Source: Chitinophagaceae bacterium (GTDB lineage: Bacteria; Bacteroidota; Bacteroidia; Chitinophagales; Chitinophagaceae). From it: a stretch of 64,000 nt of DNA. Below, one piece after another: positions 33,296-41,672 of the stretch. The notes beneath the pieces were generated by a model, which had not been told where the DNA came from, ran no database searches, and worked only from the letters and a program-made list of their open reading frames with translations. The stretch lies in the NCBI GenBank assembly GCA_025923075.1, contig JAICGN010000006.1, positions 20,005 through 84,004 on the forward strand. The letters run 5' to 3'. The position numbers were made by a program, and so were the translations under genes. Positions within the stretch are counted from its first letter, which is position 1; each line of letters opens with the position of its first letter.

Positions 33296-34351
33296 ATGAC
33301 ATTCAAAATATATAAATCAAGAATTCTGCCAGCATTAGCAGCACTGATGATAGTTGGCCTGTTAATGCCAGTTGGGGAACTGATCGCGCAAGATGATACT
33401 GTGGCAACTAGTGATGCTCCGGCCGTGAAAAAACCAAAGCCGGTAAAAAACACTTTCCAAAGTATTTGGATCATTGACAACCAAACCGTTATGGTACCGA
33501 TCAAAAAAACATTTGAAATGGATATTATGCACAGGTTTGGAACTGTTGAAAATGGATATGAAGATTTCTGGGGATTTTTTGCTCCTTCTAATATTCGTTT
33601 AGGATTCAACTATTCTCCGGCAAATAAATTGAACATTGGTATTGGTGTTACAAAAACAACTGCAGCAGTTATTCCTCATCAATCCATTTCTTCTGTTTCC
33701 GGACCCATTTGGGATGCGAATCTTAAATATTCAATCATCACGCAAACAAAAGACAAATACCCGGTTAGTGTCAGTTATTACGGAAATGCTTCCTATAACA
33801 CAAAACCGGATCCCAACAATGATATATACACCAATTACAGTGACCGGCTTTCTTTCTTTCATCAGATATTAATAGCAAGAAAGGTGAATGACAAACTTTC
33901 CGTGCAGGTAGCTCCAAGCATTTCTCATCAAAACGTCGTAAACGGTTATTTTACAAAAATGAATGATTCTACGCTGAAGATTGAGCCGGATATGAATTTT
34001 AATCACTATGCCATAGCTTTATCTGCAAGATATAAGGTGACTGACGTTACATCAATTCTGATAAATTATGATCAGCCGATAACTCAACATGCACAAAATA
34101 ATCCTAATCCAAACCTGTCATTCGGTGTAGAGTTTAATACCAGCAGCCACTCATTCCAATTGTTCTTTACTAATTATTTCTATCTGAATCCTCAAACCAA
34201 TAATCTTTATAACAGAAATTCTCCATTTAGCTATACTCAGGAGTATTATACTAAAGATCCATCAACCGGCGAGCCGGTTTTGAACCAGAAAAGTTACGAG
34301 GGTGGTAAGTTTCTCATTGGCTTTAATATTACAAGGCTGTGGAATTATTAA
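33296..34351 (+). CDS. DUF5777-family outer-membrane beta-barrel protein
   Basis: 351 residues from ATG 33296; an upstream TTG-start extension at 33275 overlaps nothing useful and is less likely. The signal peptide ends near GELIAQD. The family core is MVPIKKTFEMDIMHRFGTVE followed by FFAPSNIRLGFNYSP, with alternating barrel strands to the end. The function of DUF5777 is not established; members are often encoded next to YceI or cytochrome-like genes, as here. A strong terminator follows, closing the three-gene unit. Confidence 0.82.
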   Translation: MTFKIYKSRILPALAALMIVGLLMPVGELIAQDDTVATSDAPAVKKPKPVKNTFQSIWIIDNQTVMVPIKKTFEMDIMHRFGTVENGYEDFWGFFAPSNIRLGFNYSPANKLNIGIGVTKTTAAVIPHQSISSVSGPIWDANLKYSIITQTKDKYPVSVSYYGNASYNTKPDPNNDIYTNYSDRLSFFHQILIARKVNDKLSVQVAPSISHQNVVNGYFTKMNDSTLKIEPDMNFNHYAIALSARYKVTDVTSILINYDQPITQHAQNNPNPNLSFGVEFNTSSHSFQLFFTNYFYLNPQTNNLYNRNSPFSYTQEYYTKDPSTGEPVLNQKSYEGGKFLIGFNITRLWNY

Positions 34352-34387
34352 GAATTCTGTTCTTTTAAGAAAGGAACCCCTAAGTGT

Positions 34388-34419
34388 AAAAACCCTGGTT
34401 GGAAATCAGGGTTTTTTTA
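34388..34419 (+). terminator. Rho-independent terminator after the yceI operon
   Basis: AAAAACCCTG (34388-34397) pairs with CAGGGTTTTT (34407-34416) around a 9-base loop and runs into seven T residues. Confidence 0.88.
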
Positions 34420-34527
34420 TTGATAGAGGTTAAAAGTCGCATATCAATGAACTTTTAAAATTCGTAATTTTAAACTGAATACCAATTTTTCCTTTAATAA
34501 ATTAAACGGCAAAAGAGTTATACAGGA

Positions 34528-35049
34528 ATGAAAAGGTTATCGGGCAGTTATATTATCTTACTTCTTTTATTAGCTTGCCGGCATCAGTCAGGCAAAAAAA
34601 ATGAAATCCCGAATGATAATAGTAAGAAAGAACATAAATCGTTAGCCAAACCTCCGACGATTTTTTCTGATACATTGAAAATAGATTCACAAGCCGCGGT
34701 TTTTTATTACCCGGATTCTCTACAGTTAGAAAAAATTAGAGCTAGGTTAGATACTTCCACTTTTGATGCAATAATGCATGAATACTTCTACCAGGTCAGG
34801 TACGTGCATAAAGTATTGAATGAATATCGGCCCAGGATAAATATTGTTGAAGCGAGGAATGTCCGATACCTGCTTTTTATCAAAGCCGATGAAAGCAGTG
34901 AACTAATTGACCTGGATACAAAATTCGATCCTTATGGATTACTTGTCTTTGATCCTCAAAAAAGCCCGAGTCAGTTAGAATTGACCAATGCTGAAAGTGA
35001 AATTGGATTTTACTTTGCTGATACAGGTAAGACAGGGGCATCAAACTGA
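34528..35049 (+). CDS. Hypothetical lipoprotein
   Basis: 173 residues. A signal peptide with lipobox LLLLACRHQ is followed by a basic, low-complexity linker (SGKKNEIPNDNSKKEHKS) and a folded domain with FDAIMHEYFYQVRYVHKVLN and EARNVRYLLFIKA. I recognise no family. It has no close partner: the yceI terminator lies before it and a 309-bp gap after it. Confidence 0.6.
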   Translation: MKRLSGSYIILLLLLACRHQSGKKNEIPNDNSKKEHKSLAKPPTIFSDTLKIDSQAAVFYYPDSLQLEKIRARLDTSTFDAIMHEYFYQVRYVHKVLNEYRPRINIVEARNVRYLLFIKADESSELIDLDTKFDPYGLLVFDPQKSPSQLELTNAESEIGFYFADTGKTGASN

Positions 35050-35358
35050 TTTTTATGATTACCGGTGTTTTTAGGCTTAAATTATTATCCTCATTACTCA
35101 AAAAACAAAACTTAGGTTTTGGTCATAAAGTGGTCTGATTAAAATCATAAAAATGAAATATTTACATCAGATAGAGAGTAAATGCTGGAGGGTACTTTTA
35201 CATAGAATTAGTTCTTATTTAACGGAAGAAAGTTGTGCTTAGTTCATAAATTCATATTCGCAATAGGCAACTGGAAATAAAAGGCGAGTATAAAACGAAT
35301 ATATTGTACGCAACGATTCTCCAGGACTATCTATCTATTATAAATAAAACAAATAAAT
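35050..35358. other. Long upstream region of the cytochrome c gene
   Basis: 309 bp without a convincing gene. It holds a TGA-N6-TCA palindrome CTGA-TTAAAA-TCAT at 35135-35148, without a TAnnTTTG box at the usual offset, and one 29-codon frame at 35153-35242 that begins ATG AAA but has no other support. The 210-bp distance from the palindrome to the cytochrome start could leave room for a long 5' leader. Confidence 0.5.
35135..35148 (+). promoter_or_regulatory. TGA-N6-TCA palindrome upstream of the cytochrome c gene
   Basis: CTGA-TTAAAA-TCAT has the same half-sites as the respiratory regulon operators. The -7 box expected at 35171-35178 is not recognisable, so it may be a distal site or chance. 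Confidence 0.3.
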
Positions 35359-35766
35359 ATGAAACCTCTTGTAATCATTGCAGTCATTATGACCGGCATG
35401 CTGGGTGCTAGTTTCACCTTTGAAGCGTTTCAGGAAAAGAAACCATGGCCTGTACCTGAAAATTATAAAAACATGAAAAATCCTGTAGCTACTGATGCCG
35501 CGTCAATTGCTGAGGGGAAAGCCCTATGGGGAACACACTGTAAATCCTGCCATGGAACAAAAGGAATGGGTGATGGTCCAAAAGCGGCACAGCTAAAAAC
35601 AGAAGCTGGTGATTTTACCAAAGCGGATGTCCAGGGACAGAGCGATGGGTCATTATTTTATAAAACATCTGAAGGAAGAGATGATATGCCGGGTTTCAAG
35701 AAAAAAATTCCGGATGCCGATGAGCGTTGGAGTATTGTAAACTATATGAGAACGTTCAAGAAATAA
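35359..35766 (+). CDS. Periplasmic monoheme cytochrome c
   Basis: 135 residues. A signal peptide (ITGMLGASFTFEAF-like region after MKPLVIIAVIM) is followed by WPVPENYKNMKNPV and a class I cytochrome c domain with HCKSCHGTKGMGDGPKAAQL and a distal Met in DDMPGFKKKIPD. It is a probable soluble electron carrier. A close paralogue lies at 39436-39837, on the other side of the FeS/NrfD operon. A very strong terminator follows, so it is transcribed on its own. Confidence 0.9.
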   Translation: MKPLVIIAVIMTGMLGASFTFEAFQEKKPWPVPENYKNMKNPVATDAASIAEGKALWGTHCKSCHGTKGMGDGPKAAQLKTEAGDFTKADVQGQSDGSLFYKTSEGRDDMPGFKKKIPDADERWSIVNYMRTFKK

Positions 35767-35786
35767 TTTGAAATTTGAACTGAGGT

Positions 35787-35823
35787 AACCGCCGGAAATT
35801 ATTTTCCGGCGGTTTGTATTTTA
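35787..35823 (+). terminator. Strong terminator after the cytochrome c gene
   Basis: A perfect 12-bp stem, AACCGCCGGAAA (35787-35798) with TTTCCGGCGGTT (35803-35814), has a TTAT loop and is followed by TGTATTTT. Confidence 0.9.
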
Positions 35824-35858
35824 CACTATTACGAATCTGCGCCTTGTTTCTTTCTTAT

Positions 35859-35872
35859 TTGATAATAATCAT
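35859..35872 (+). promoter_or_regulatory. TGA-N6-TCA site upstream of the FeS/NrfD operon
   Basis: TTGA-TAATAA-TCAT is close to the Fnr consensus and lies 80 bp before the first gene start (35952). The -7 box at the usual 29.5-bp offset is absent; the nearest imperfect box, TACTAGTG, starts 25.5 bp from the centre. Candidate only. Confidence 0.4.
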
Positions 35873-35951
35873 ACCATTAACTGATTAAAATACTAGTGCC
35901 TCTTTTAAGGGAAATTTATCTTACACCCGGATCATGAATAAAAATTTAATA

Positions 35952-36215
35952 ATGGAAACAAGCAAAAAAGATAATTCAAGAAGAAAGTTTTTATGGGGAG
36001 GGTTAGGTGCTCTCTCCACTATCTCTACATTAAAGTTCATCATTCCTAAGAGACAAAAAAATGTTATCCCTTGCGCTCCTGCTACCACTACCACCAAAAT
36101 GCTTACGGAAGATGGAAAACTTGTTGAAGTAGACATAAGCAAGATCAAAAAAACGGGAGTAAAGGTTTCTGACAAAGATGTTATTACCTGGGTAAAAAAT
36201 AAACCAACGTTTTAA
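35952..36215 (+). CDS. Small Tat-signal protein of the FeS/NrfD operon
   Basis: 87 residues from the ATG at 35952; an ATG six codons earlier is also possible. The twin-arginine motif SRRKFLWGG is followed by a hydrophobic stretch. The mature part is only about 50 residues and contains KMLTEDGKLVEVDISKIK. This closely parallels KLLSADGEIIEIDKALLK in the N-terminal region of the next protein, so the small protein looks like a free copy of that module. No cofactor motif is present apart from one Cys (VIPCAP). It is 9 bp before the FeS subunit gene. It may help Tat export or assembly of the complex, but this is inference. Confidence 0.75.
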   Translation: METSKKDNSRRKFLWGGLGALSTISTLKFIIPKRQKNVIPCAPATTTTKMLTEDGKLVEVDISKIKKTGVKVSDKDVITWVKNKPTF

Positions 36216-36224
36216 TATAATACA

Positions 36225-37151
36225 ATGGAAAAAAAAGATACCTCAAGAAGAGATTTTTTAATTACCGGCTTGCTGGCAAGTGTTGCCGTAGGTTGTTCAG
36301 ATAAAAATCCTTTTGTCGCTGATGACCAGCAGGTAACGCTTTCCGGGGAAAAAGTAAAATTACTTTCCGCGGACGGTGAAATCATTGAAATTGATAAAGC
36401 CTTACTAAAACCAGTTCCTGATTTACCTCAAGTATCAAACAGTGAAGCAAGGAAAGGAATTGCAGGGAAGAAATTTGTCATGGTGATTGACCTTTCCCGT
36501 TGCAAGAACTTAAAAAAATGTCAACAAGCCTGCAACCATGCTCACTTTGTGGAGGATGCACAAAATTGGATAAAAATACATCCCATGCAGGATGCTGAAC
36601 ATTCAGCTCCGTACTGGCAACCGACTACCTGCATGCATTGTGATGAACCACCATGCGTAAAAGTGTGCCCGGTAGATGCAACATTTAAGAGACAGGACGG
36701 AATTGTATTAATTGACAGCGACCGTTGTGTTGGTTGCCGTTTTTGTATGGCTGCTTGTCCCTATTCAACAAGAGTTTTTAATTGGGAAAAACCGGAGTTA
36801 CCAATTGAAATTGAAAAAAAACATTATTCCTGCGAAACGAGTATTCCACAAAAGAAAGGTACAGTTGGCAAATGTGATTTCTGCCCAGATATGGCAAGAA
36901 AAGGAGAATTGCCACACTGCGTATCCGCATGTCCGAATGGTGTATTTTTCTTTGGAGATATGTATGAAGATTCTGTAACAAACGGACCTGAAACTTTCCG
37001 TTTCAGTGATCTGATACGTGATAAAGCAGGTTATAGATTGATGGAAGATCTGGGTACTAAACCAAGTGTATATTACCTGCCGCCTGTAAACAGGAATTTT
37101 AAATTTGAAGATGGATTGAAAATTGAAGAAGAAGCTAAATCTAAATCATAA
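36225..37151 (+). CDS. Tat-exported 4Fe-4S ferredoxin subunit (HybA/NrfC/DmsB-like)
   Basis: 308 residues. A twin-arginine signal (SRRDFLITGLLASVAVGC) also ends in a cysteine, so it may be a Tat lipoprotein. The FeS domain has the family's four cysteine groups: CKNLKKCQQACNHAH, CMHCDEPPCVKVCPVDAT, CVGCRFCMAACPYSTRVF, and KCDFCPDMARKGELPHCVSA with CPNGV. It should carry four [4Fe-4S] clusters and relay electrons between a membrane quinol site and a periplasmic partner. It pairs with the NrfD-type membrane protein encoded 11 bp downstream. No molybdopterin catalytic subunit is present, so the natural acceptor is probably a cytochrome c. Confidence 0.92.
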   Translation: MEKKDTSRRDFLITGLLASVAVGCSDKNPFVADDQQVTLSGEKVKLLSADGEIIEIDKALLKPVPDLPQVSNSEARKGIAGKKFVMVIDLSRCKNLKKCQQACNHAHFVEDAQNWIKIHPMQDAEHSAPYWQPTTCMHCDEPPCVKVCPVDATFKRQDGIVLIDSDRCVGCRFCMAACPYSTRVFNWEKPELPIEIEKKHYSCETSIPQKKGTVGKCDFCPDMARKGELPHCVSACPNGVFFFGDMYEDSVTNGPETFRFSDLIRDKAGYRLMEDLGTKPSVYYLPPVNRNFKFEDGLKIEEEAKSKS

Positions 37152-37162
37152 AAATTTTTATC

Positions 37163-38473
37163 GTGGAAAAACAAAATATACTTAGTGCTGATAAAGTTAT
37201 CCATGACCTGTTGCCACAAAAATTCGGACTCAGAGGAAAAATATGGACCGCTACTTTGATCATTATATGTCTTATTGGAGCTTATGCATATTTCCTTCAA
37301 TTAAGAGATGGGTTGGTAGTAACCAATATGGGTGATTATGTTTCGTGGGGTATTTATATTTCCAACTTTGTATTCTTTGTAGCTATCAGCCTGGTCGGAT
37401 CATTGATCACCGCTATTTTCCGGTTAACTGATGTTCATTGGCGCACACCGCTTACAAGAATTTCTGAAATGATCGCCGTATCAGCCATCACGTTTGCATC
37501 ATTAATTATTATTGTAGATATGGGGCGCCCAGAACGCCTGGTTAACTTATTTGCACATGGCCGCCTCCAATCACCGATTATGTGGGATGTGGTAGTGATC
37601 GGAACTTATTTCTGCATCAGTCTTTTTTTATTATACATCACTTTGCTTCCGGATATCAGGATCATGATTAAGGCAAAAGAAATGGTTGGCAAACCATTTT
37701 CAAAACTGTACAGGTGGCTGGGTTCCTATTGGAAAGGAACAGAAGCGCAGGAAAAAATCAGGAACAGAGCCATCACGATCCTTTGTATTATCATTATTCC
37801 CGTGGCATTTTGTATACATACAGTTACTTCCTGGTTATTTGCCACTACGTACAGACCCGGATGGGACAGCACAAACTTTGGTGCCTATTTTGTTTCAGGT
37901 GCTTTTTTAGTTGGTGCAGGCGGCGTAGTAGTAGCCATGTATGTTTTTCGCCGCGTATATAAATTGGAACAATATATAACCGAAAGGCATTTTGAAAAAA
38001 TGGGCAGAATATTGGTAATGCTGGCATTGTTGTATCTGTATTTTAATGTGAACGAATACCTGGTGCCTGCTTTCAAAATGAAGAAGCCGGAAGAAACACA
38101 CTTGAGCGAGTTATTTACCGGAGAATTTGCTACTTTATTCTGGTTCGCCATCCTCATAGGAATGATCATTCCGATCATTATTATGGTGTTCAAAAAAGGA
38201 AGAAGGCCCTTGCCCATGTTTATTGCCGGGGTAATGGTAGTTATAGGCGCATGGTTTAAACGTTATCTTATAGTAACTCCAACATTGCTTCATCCATTTT
38301 TGCCAAAGCATGATGCCCCCGAAAGATATAGTCATTATTTCCCAAGCTGGCAAGAGTGGGCTATCGCGATGGGTTCATTAGCTGGTGCCTTGCTGATCAT
38401 TACGCTATTGGCAAGAATGTTTCCTGTAATATCAATTTATAAAACGTTAACTGATGAAACTCCTCAAAAATAA
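37163..38473 (+). CDS. NrfD/PsrC-family quinol-interacting membrane protein
   Basis: 436 residues from a GTG start at 37163. About ten membrane helices, including VSWGIYISNFVFFVAISLVG, RTPLTRISEMIAVSAITFAS with the family's DMGRPERLVNLF, and MWDVVVIGTYFCISLFLLY. This is the pattern of the NrfD/PsrC/ActC proteins that bind menaquinol and pass electrons to an FeS subunit on the periplasmic side. The extra C-terminal helices make it closer to HybB/ActC than to the short NrfD. It overlaps the next gene by 20 bp, showing translational coupling. Confidence 0.9.
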   Translation: MEKQNILSADKVIHDLLPQKFGLRGKIWTATLIIICLIGAYAYFLQLRDGLVVTNMGDYVSWGIYISNFVFFVAISLVGSLITAIFRLTDVHWRTPLTRISEMIAVSAITFASLIIIVDMGRPERLVNLFAHGRLQSPIMWDVVVIGTYFCISLFLLYITLLPDIRIMIKAKEMVGKPFSKLYRWLGSYWKGTEAQEKIRNRAITILCIIIIPVAFCIHTVTSWLFATTYRPGWDSTNFGAYFVSGAFLVGAGGVVVAMYVFRRVYKLEQYITERHFEKMGRILVMLALLYLYFNVNEYLVPAFKMKKPEETHLSELFTGEFATLFWFAILIGMIIPIIIMVFKKGRRPLPMFIAGVMVVIGAWFKRYLIVTPTLLHPFLPKHDAPERYSHYFPSWQEWAIAMGSLAGALLIITLLARMFPVISIYKTLTDETPQK

Positions 38474-39347
38474 ATCAGGATCTATTTTATTTACGTTGTT
38501 GTTGGTCGGCACCGTTTGCGTTGGCCAGGATTCAACAGGAACCGAAAAAAAAGCGTTGCAATTGAATGTGTCCTACTATCTGCCGCAGAATAATATTCCT
38601 TATGTGCTGGTAACCACAAAAACAAAAGTGGATCGAAAATTCATTGGAGTAAAAGATCTTAAAGTAAGTGTTTACCTGAACGATCCTACAGATTCCAATC
38701 TTATCCAATCTTTTCAATCCAATGCAACAGGAGAAGAAAGAATATATATACCGACTTCTTTTAAAGAAGTTTGGGATGCAGCCTCTTCCTTTACATTTAT
38801 TGCAGTGGCCGCAGCCAACAAAGAATTTGATGAAACAAAAGGCGAAGCACAAGTAACCAAAGCAAAAATTGAGATTGATACTAACAGGACCGATGAAACA
38901 AAAAATGTAATTGTCAATGTGAAACAATTGCAGAAAGGTGAATGGGTGCCTGCAAAAGACGTCGAATTAAAAATTGCCGTGAAGCGCTCATTGGGAAATC
39001 TGCCGATTGGTGATGAAGAAACATATACTACCGATTCAACGGGTTCTGTTACTGCAGAATTCAAAAGAGACAGTTTATTGGGAGATAATAAAGGAAATTT
39101 TATTTTGGTGGCCAGGACAGAGGACCATGAAACCTTGGGGAATATTTTTGCAGAAAAAAATGTCCCTTGGGGAACAGCACCAAAGATAGATAAGTCATTT
39201 AACAATCGGTCTCTCTGGGCGACAAGTAGTAAAACACCAGTCTGGTTACTGTTTATGGCTTATTCGATTGTTATTGGCGTGTGGGGAACCATTTTTTACC
39301 TGGTATCTTTATTATTCAAAATAAAGAAACTTGGAAAGACATTGTAG
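38454..39347 (+). CDS. Membrane-anchored periplasmic protein of the FeS/NrfD operon
   Basis: 297 residues. The signal peptide (ILFTLLLVGTVCVGQD) is followed by two beta-rich, probably Ig-like domains (first from about residue 35, second from KNVIVNVKQLQKGEWVPAKD), and a single C-terminal membrane helix (PVWLLFMAYSIVIGVWGTIF) with a basic end. I recognise no family and no cofactor motif. The 20-bp overlap with the NrfD gene suggests that it is a subunit or assembly factor of this complex. Confidence 0.7.
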   Translation: MKLLKNKSGSILFTLLLVGTVCVGQDSTGTEKKALQLNVSYYLPQNNIPYVLVTTKTKVDRKFIGVKDLKVSVYLNDPTDSNLIQSFQSNATGEERIYIPTSFKEVWDAASSFTFIAVAAANKEFDETKGEAQVTKAKIEIDTNRTDETKNVIVNVKQLQKGEWVPAKDVELKIAVKRSLGNLPIGDEETYTTDSTGSVTAEFKRDSLLGDNKGNFILVARTEDHETLGNIFAEKNVPWGTAPKIDKSFNNRSLWATSSKTPVWLLFMAYSIVIGVWGTIFYLVSLLFKIKKLGKTL

Positions 39348-39435
39348 CATAAAAAACTTATTTGCCTATGAAAGTGAATGACACGCAACTATGTCTTGAT
39401 TTCAAGCCTCTTTGTAATAGTAAAGATCAAACAAC

Positions 39436-39837
39436 ATAAAAAAGTACATTTCTTTATTATTCGCAAGCCTGTCTTTATTCGCCCTAATGTCCTTTATTTC
39501 AAAATCTCAAAACGATCCGTGGCCTGTTCCTGATAAGTATAAGAATATGCCCAATCCTGTAAAATCTGATGCGGCTTCTCTTGCAAACGGAAAAGCCCTG
39601 TATTCCCAACATTGCAAATCCTGCCATGGTACAAAAGGAAAAGGTGACGGACCTAAAGCCGCACAGTTGGATACTGAAAGTGGTGATTTCACAAAGCCCG
39701 ATTTTCAAAGCCAAACCGATGGCGCGTTATTTTATAAAACATTGGAAGGACGCAAGGATATGCCTACATTCAAAAAGAAGATCCTCGATCAAAACGACAT
39801 TTGGGCTGTGGTGAATTACATGAGAACGTTTAAGTAA
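39436..39837 (+). CDS. Periplasmic monoheme cytochrome c with apparent ATA start
   Basis: The cytochrome domain has HCKSCHGTKGKGDGPKAAQL and a distal Met in KDMPTFKKKILD, and is very similar along its whole length to the cytochrome at 35359. The first in-frame ATG is at 39487, but starting there would leave no full signal peptide. Reading upstream in the same frame gives a good signal peptide (KKYISLLFASLSLFALMSFI) whose first codon position, 39436-39438, is ATA. An in-frame stop (39421-39423) lies five codons before it. I therefore give the start as ATA 39436, giving 133 residues; an ATT at 39448 is the only other near candidate. The sequence could also contain a G-to-A change. Confidence 0.7.
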   Translation: MKKYISLLFASLSLFALMSFISKSQNDPWPVPDKYKNMPNPVKSDAASLANGKALYSQHCKSCHGTKGKGDGPKAAQLDTESGDFTKPDFQSQTDGALFYKTLEGRKDMPTFKKKILDQNDIWAVVNYMRTFK

Positions 39838-39893
39838 TTAATAATTAAAAGAATCAGCAGTACCATCATTTACAGGCACCAGCAATTTTTAAT

Positions 39894-41426
39894 TTAAAAC
39901 AATTCGTTGCATTCTTTATCAAGCACGTTTATTGTTTTTGTATAGAATTCTTTTGCTTCATCAACTGTTTGTCCAATACATACCATTCCCAATTTTCCAT
40001 ATTGGGAAAGTCCACCAATCATATGAAACATTACGCCGGTCTGTCTTGCCGCATCGTACAGTATTCCGTTATATGTGGCAATATCCATGAGATCGTGTGG
40101 GGTGAGCCCCTTGTATTTTTCATTAACAACATTATCAGATGCAAAGTAGCTACGCTGTTGCCCGTTTGGCATTGTGTAAACACCTTCGCGCCAATTAAAT
40201 TCTCCTCTGGTTAAGAATTGGAGCATCAGAAAAGGATGAGTAGTGCCCCCTTTACGCAGGTTAATTTCTATAGCATAATGTCTCCAGCCACCCGGTTCTT
40301 TGACAGAAATAAAATCAATACTAAATCTGCCCAGGACACCTTCTGCCTGTAATTCCGCTGCAATCATTTTACCCATCACTGCTATGTCTTTATGGTACTC
40401 ACTGCTTGCCGGAAATGATGATCCTAAAAACACCTGCTCACTTTCCCCACCAAGAAACTGATCATGAGTTGAAATTATCTCCACATCACCAATAGGATTT
40501 ATCCGGCATTGTACGGATGGTGATTTTTTATAGTCTCCATTCACAAACTCTTCTGCAATACCACCCAGGGTCTTAAACTTTTGGATATAGTCTTCGTAAC
40601 TAACATTTAATGCAACAGGCTTAAGATTTTCTGGCATCTTAAGCCTGATAATATGTTCAGCATTTTCAGTTCTTGCGTCAATTTCCTTGTAATAAAAAAT
40701 AGCGTTTCCTTCGCCAGAGAAACCGTCATTCATTTTTACAACTGCCTTCTGCAGGGCAGGGTTATTTCTTTTCAACAGGCATAATGCAGCAGCAATCTCG
40801 TCCTCGTTTTGCAGATTCTCAATACCGTAAGGCACTGGTATTCCAAGCTTTTTAAAGATTCTGCGACTACCGGTTTTGGTGCCAAGATATGATAGCCTGG
40901 GGTCGCAACCATAGATAGGAATATCTAATGTCAATGCCAGTTGTTTTTCAAGATTGGTCACATTGAAACAAGCCAGGTGAGCCATTTCGGGAAATTTAAT
41001 TAGTTCCCTGATCCTTCTAACCAACCGTGGTCTTTCTAATATCTTTTCTGTAAGTGATTTATGGGACGCATCATAACAGCTCACCATGCTAAGTCGTTGC
41101 CGGGCATGATTTCCTGTAATTCCGGGCAACAGGTGAATGTAATAATCTATAATGCTGTTATCTATTGGTATGCTTGTAACATAAATGACCTGGGTTCTGG
41201 GCATGCGGAGCAGCATAAGTAAGCACAGCAGCCGCTCTTCATAATGCACAACACCTTTTACCGTTTTTAGCATGTCGCGGTCGAGTGTGAGGCTCGGTAT
41301 AATAACAATTGTTTTTTCAGCCAAATCATTTAAAAAAATTTCATGGAAATGCTTTGCAAATCTTTCCTGTAGCATCATGAAGGCGCTATCCGTCTCGATA
41401 CTCCTTTTATAATAAAGAGTTTCCAT
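39894..41426 (-). CDS. PGM1-related ATP-grasp peptide ligase
   Basis: 510 residues. The second half is an ATP-grasp domain: TKTGSRRIFKKLGIPVPYG opens it, AVVKMNDGFSGEGNAIFYY is the glycine-rich loop, and GRFSIDFIS with HYAIEINLRKGGTTHPFLML holds the metal-binding Glu and Asn. PGM1 ligates amino acids to a peptide in pheganomycin biosynthesis; relatives are widespread with unknown substrates. The N-terminal 150 residues form a separate alpha/beta domain. No biosynthetic partner genes are adjacent, so the product cannot be named. The neighbouring genes are convergent (cytochrome) or co-directional but 246 bp away. Confidence 0.8.
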   Translation of the reverse strand: METLYYKRSIETDSAFMMLQERFAKHFHEIFLNDLAEKTIVIIPSLTLDRDMLKTVKGVVHYEERLLCLLMLLRMPRTQVIYVTSIPIDNSIIDYYIHLLPGITGNHARQRLSMVSCYDASHKSLTEKILERPRLVRRIRELIKFPEMAHLACFNVTNLEKQLALTLDIPIYGCDPRLSYLGTKTGSRRIFKKLGIPVPYGIENLQNEDEIAAALCLLKRNNPALQKAVVKMNDGFSGEGNAIFYYKEIDARTENAEHIIRLKMPENLKPVALNVSYEDYIQKFKTLGGIAEEFVNGDYKKSPSVQCRINPIGDVEIISTHDQFLGGESEQVFLGSSFPASSEYHKDIAVMGKMIAAELQAEGVLGRFSIDFISVKEPGGWRHYAIEINLRKGGTTHPFLMLQFLTRGEFNWREGVYTMPNGQQRSYFASDNVVNEKYKGLTPHDLMDIATYNGILYDAARQTGVMFHMIGGLSQYGKLGMVCIGQTVDEAKEFYTKTINVLDKECNELF

Positions 41427-41454
41427 TTTTTTATACTAATTATTACATGCTATA

Positions 41455-41462
41455 CAAAAATA
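41455..41462 (-). promoter_or_regulatory. -7 box TATTTTTG upstream of the ATP-grasp ligase gene
   Basis: On the minus strand positions 41462 to 41455 match TAnnTTTG fully, 29 bp before the ATG. No TGA-N6-TCA site lies at the regulon offset, so this promoter is a negative control for that pattern. Confidence 0.4.
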
Positions 41463-41672
41463 TTCAACAGCTCCTTACGCATTTTTCCCCAATTTGCTTA
41501 GCTTATACCTGACCAAAAGCTAACATATAAAGGTATTTTTAGGTACTACTGTTCTGGATGATGTGGGTGTGGGAAAATATGATATTGGTCATGTCTGTTC
41601 AGAAGTTGAGCAGCAATTTTCTTTTGCGGAGGATTTTCGTTGGAGTTGGTACGTCGCGGGCCCTCTGATCTT

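Noticed and set aside
35153..35242. A 29-codon ATG frame just after the TGA-N6-TCA palindrome in the 35.1-kb gap
   Set aside because: No ribosome-binding or promoter support, no recognisable pattern in the peptide, and a frame of this size is expected by chance in AT-rich intergenic DNA.
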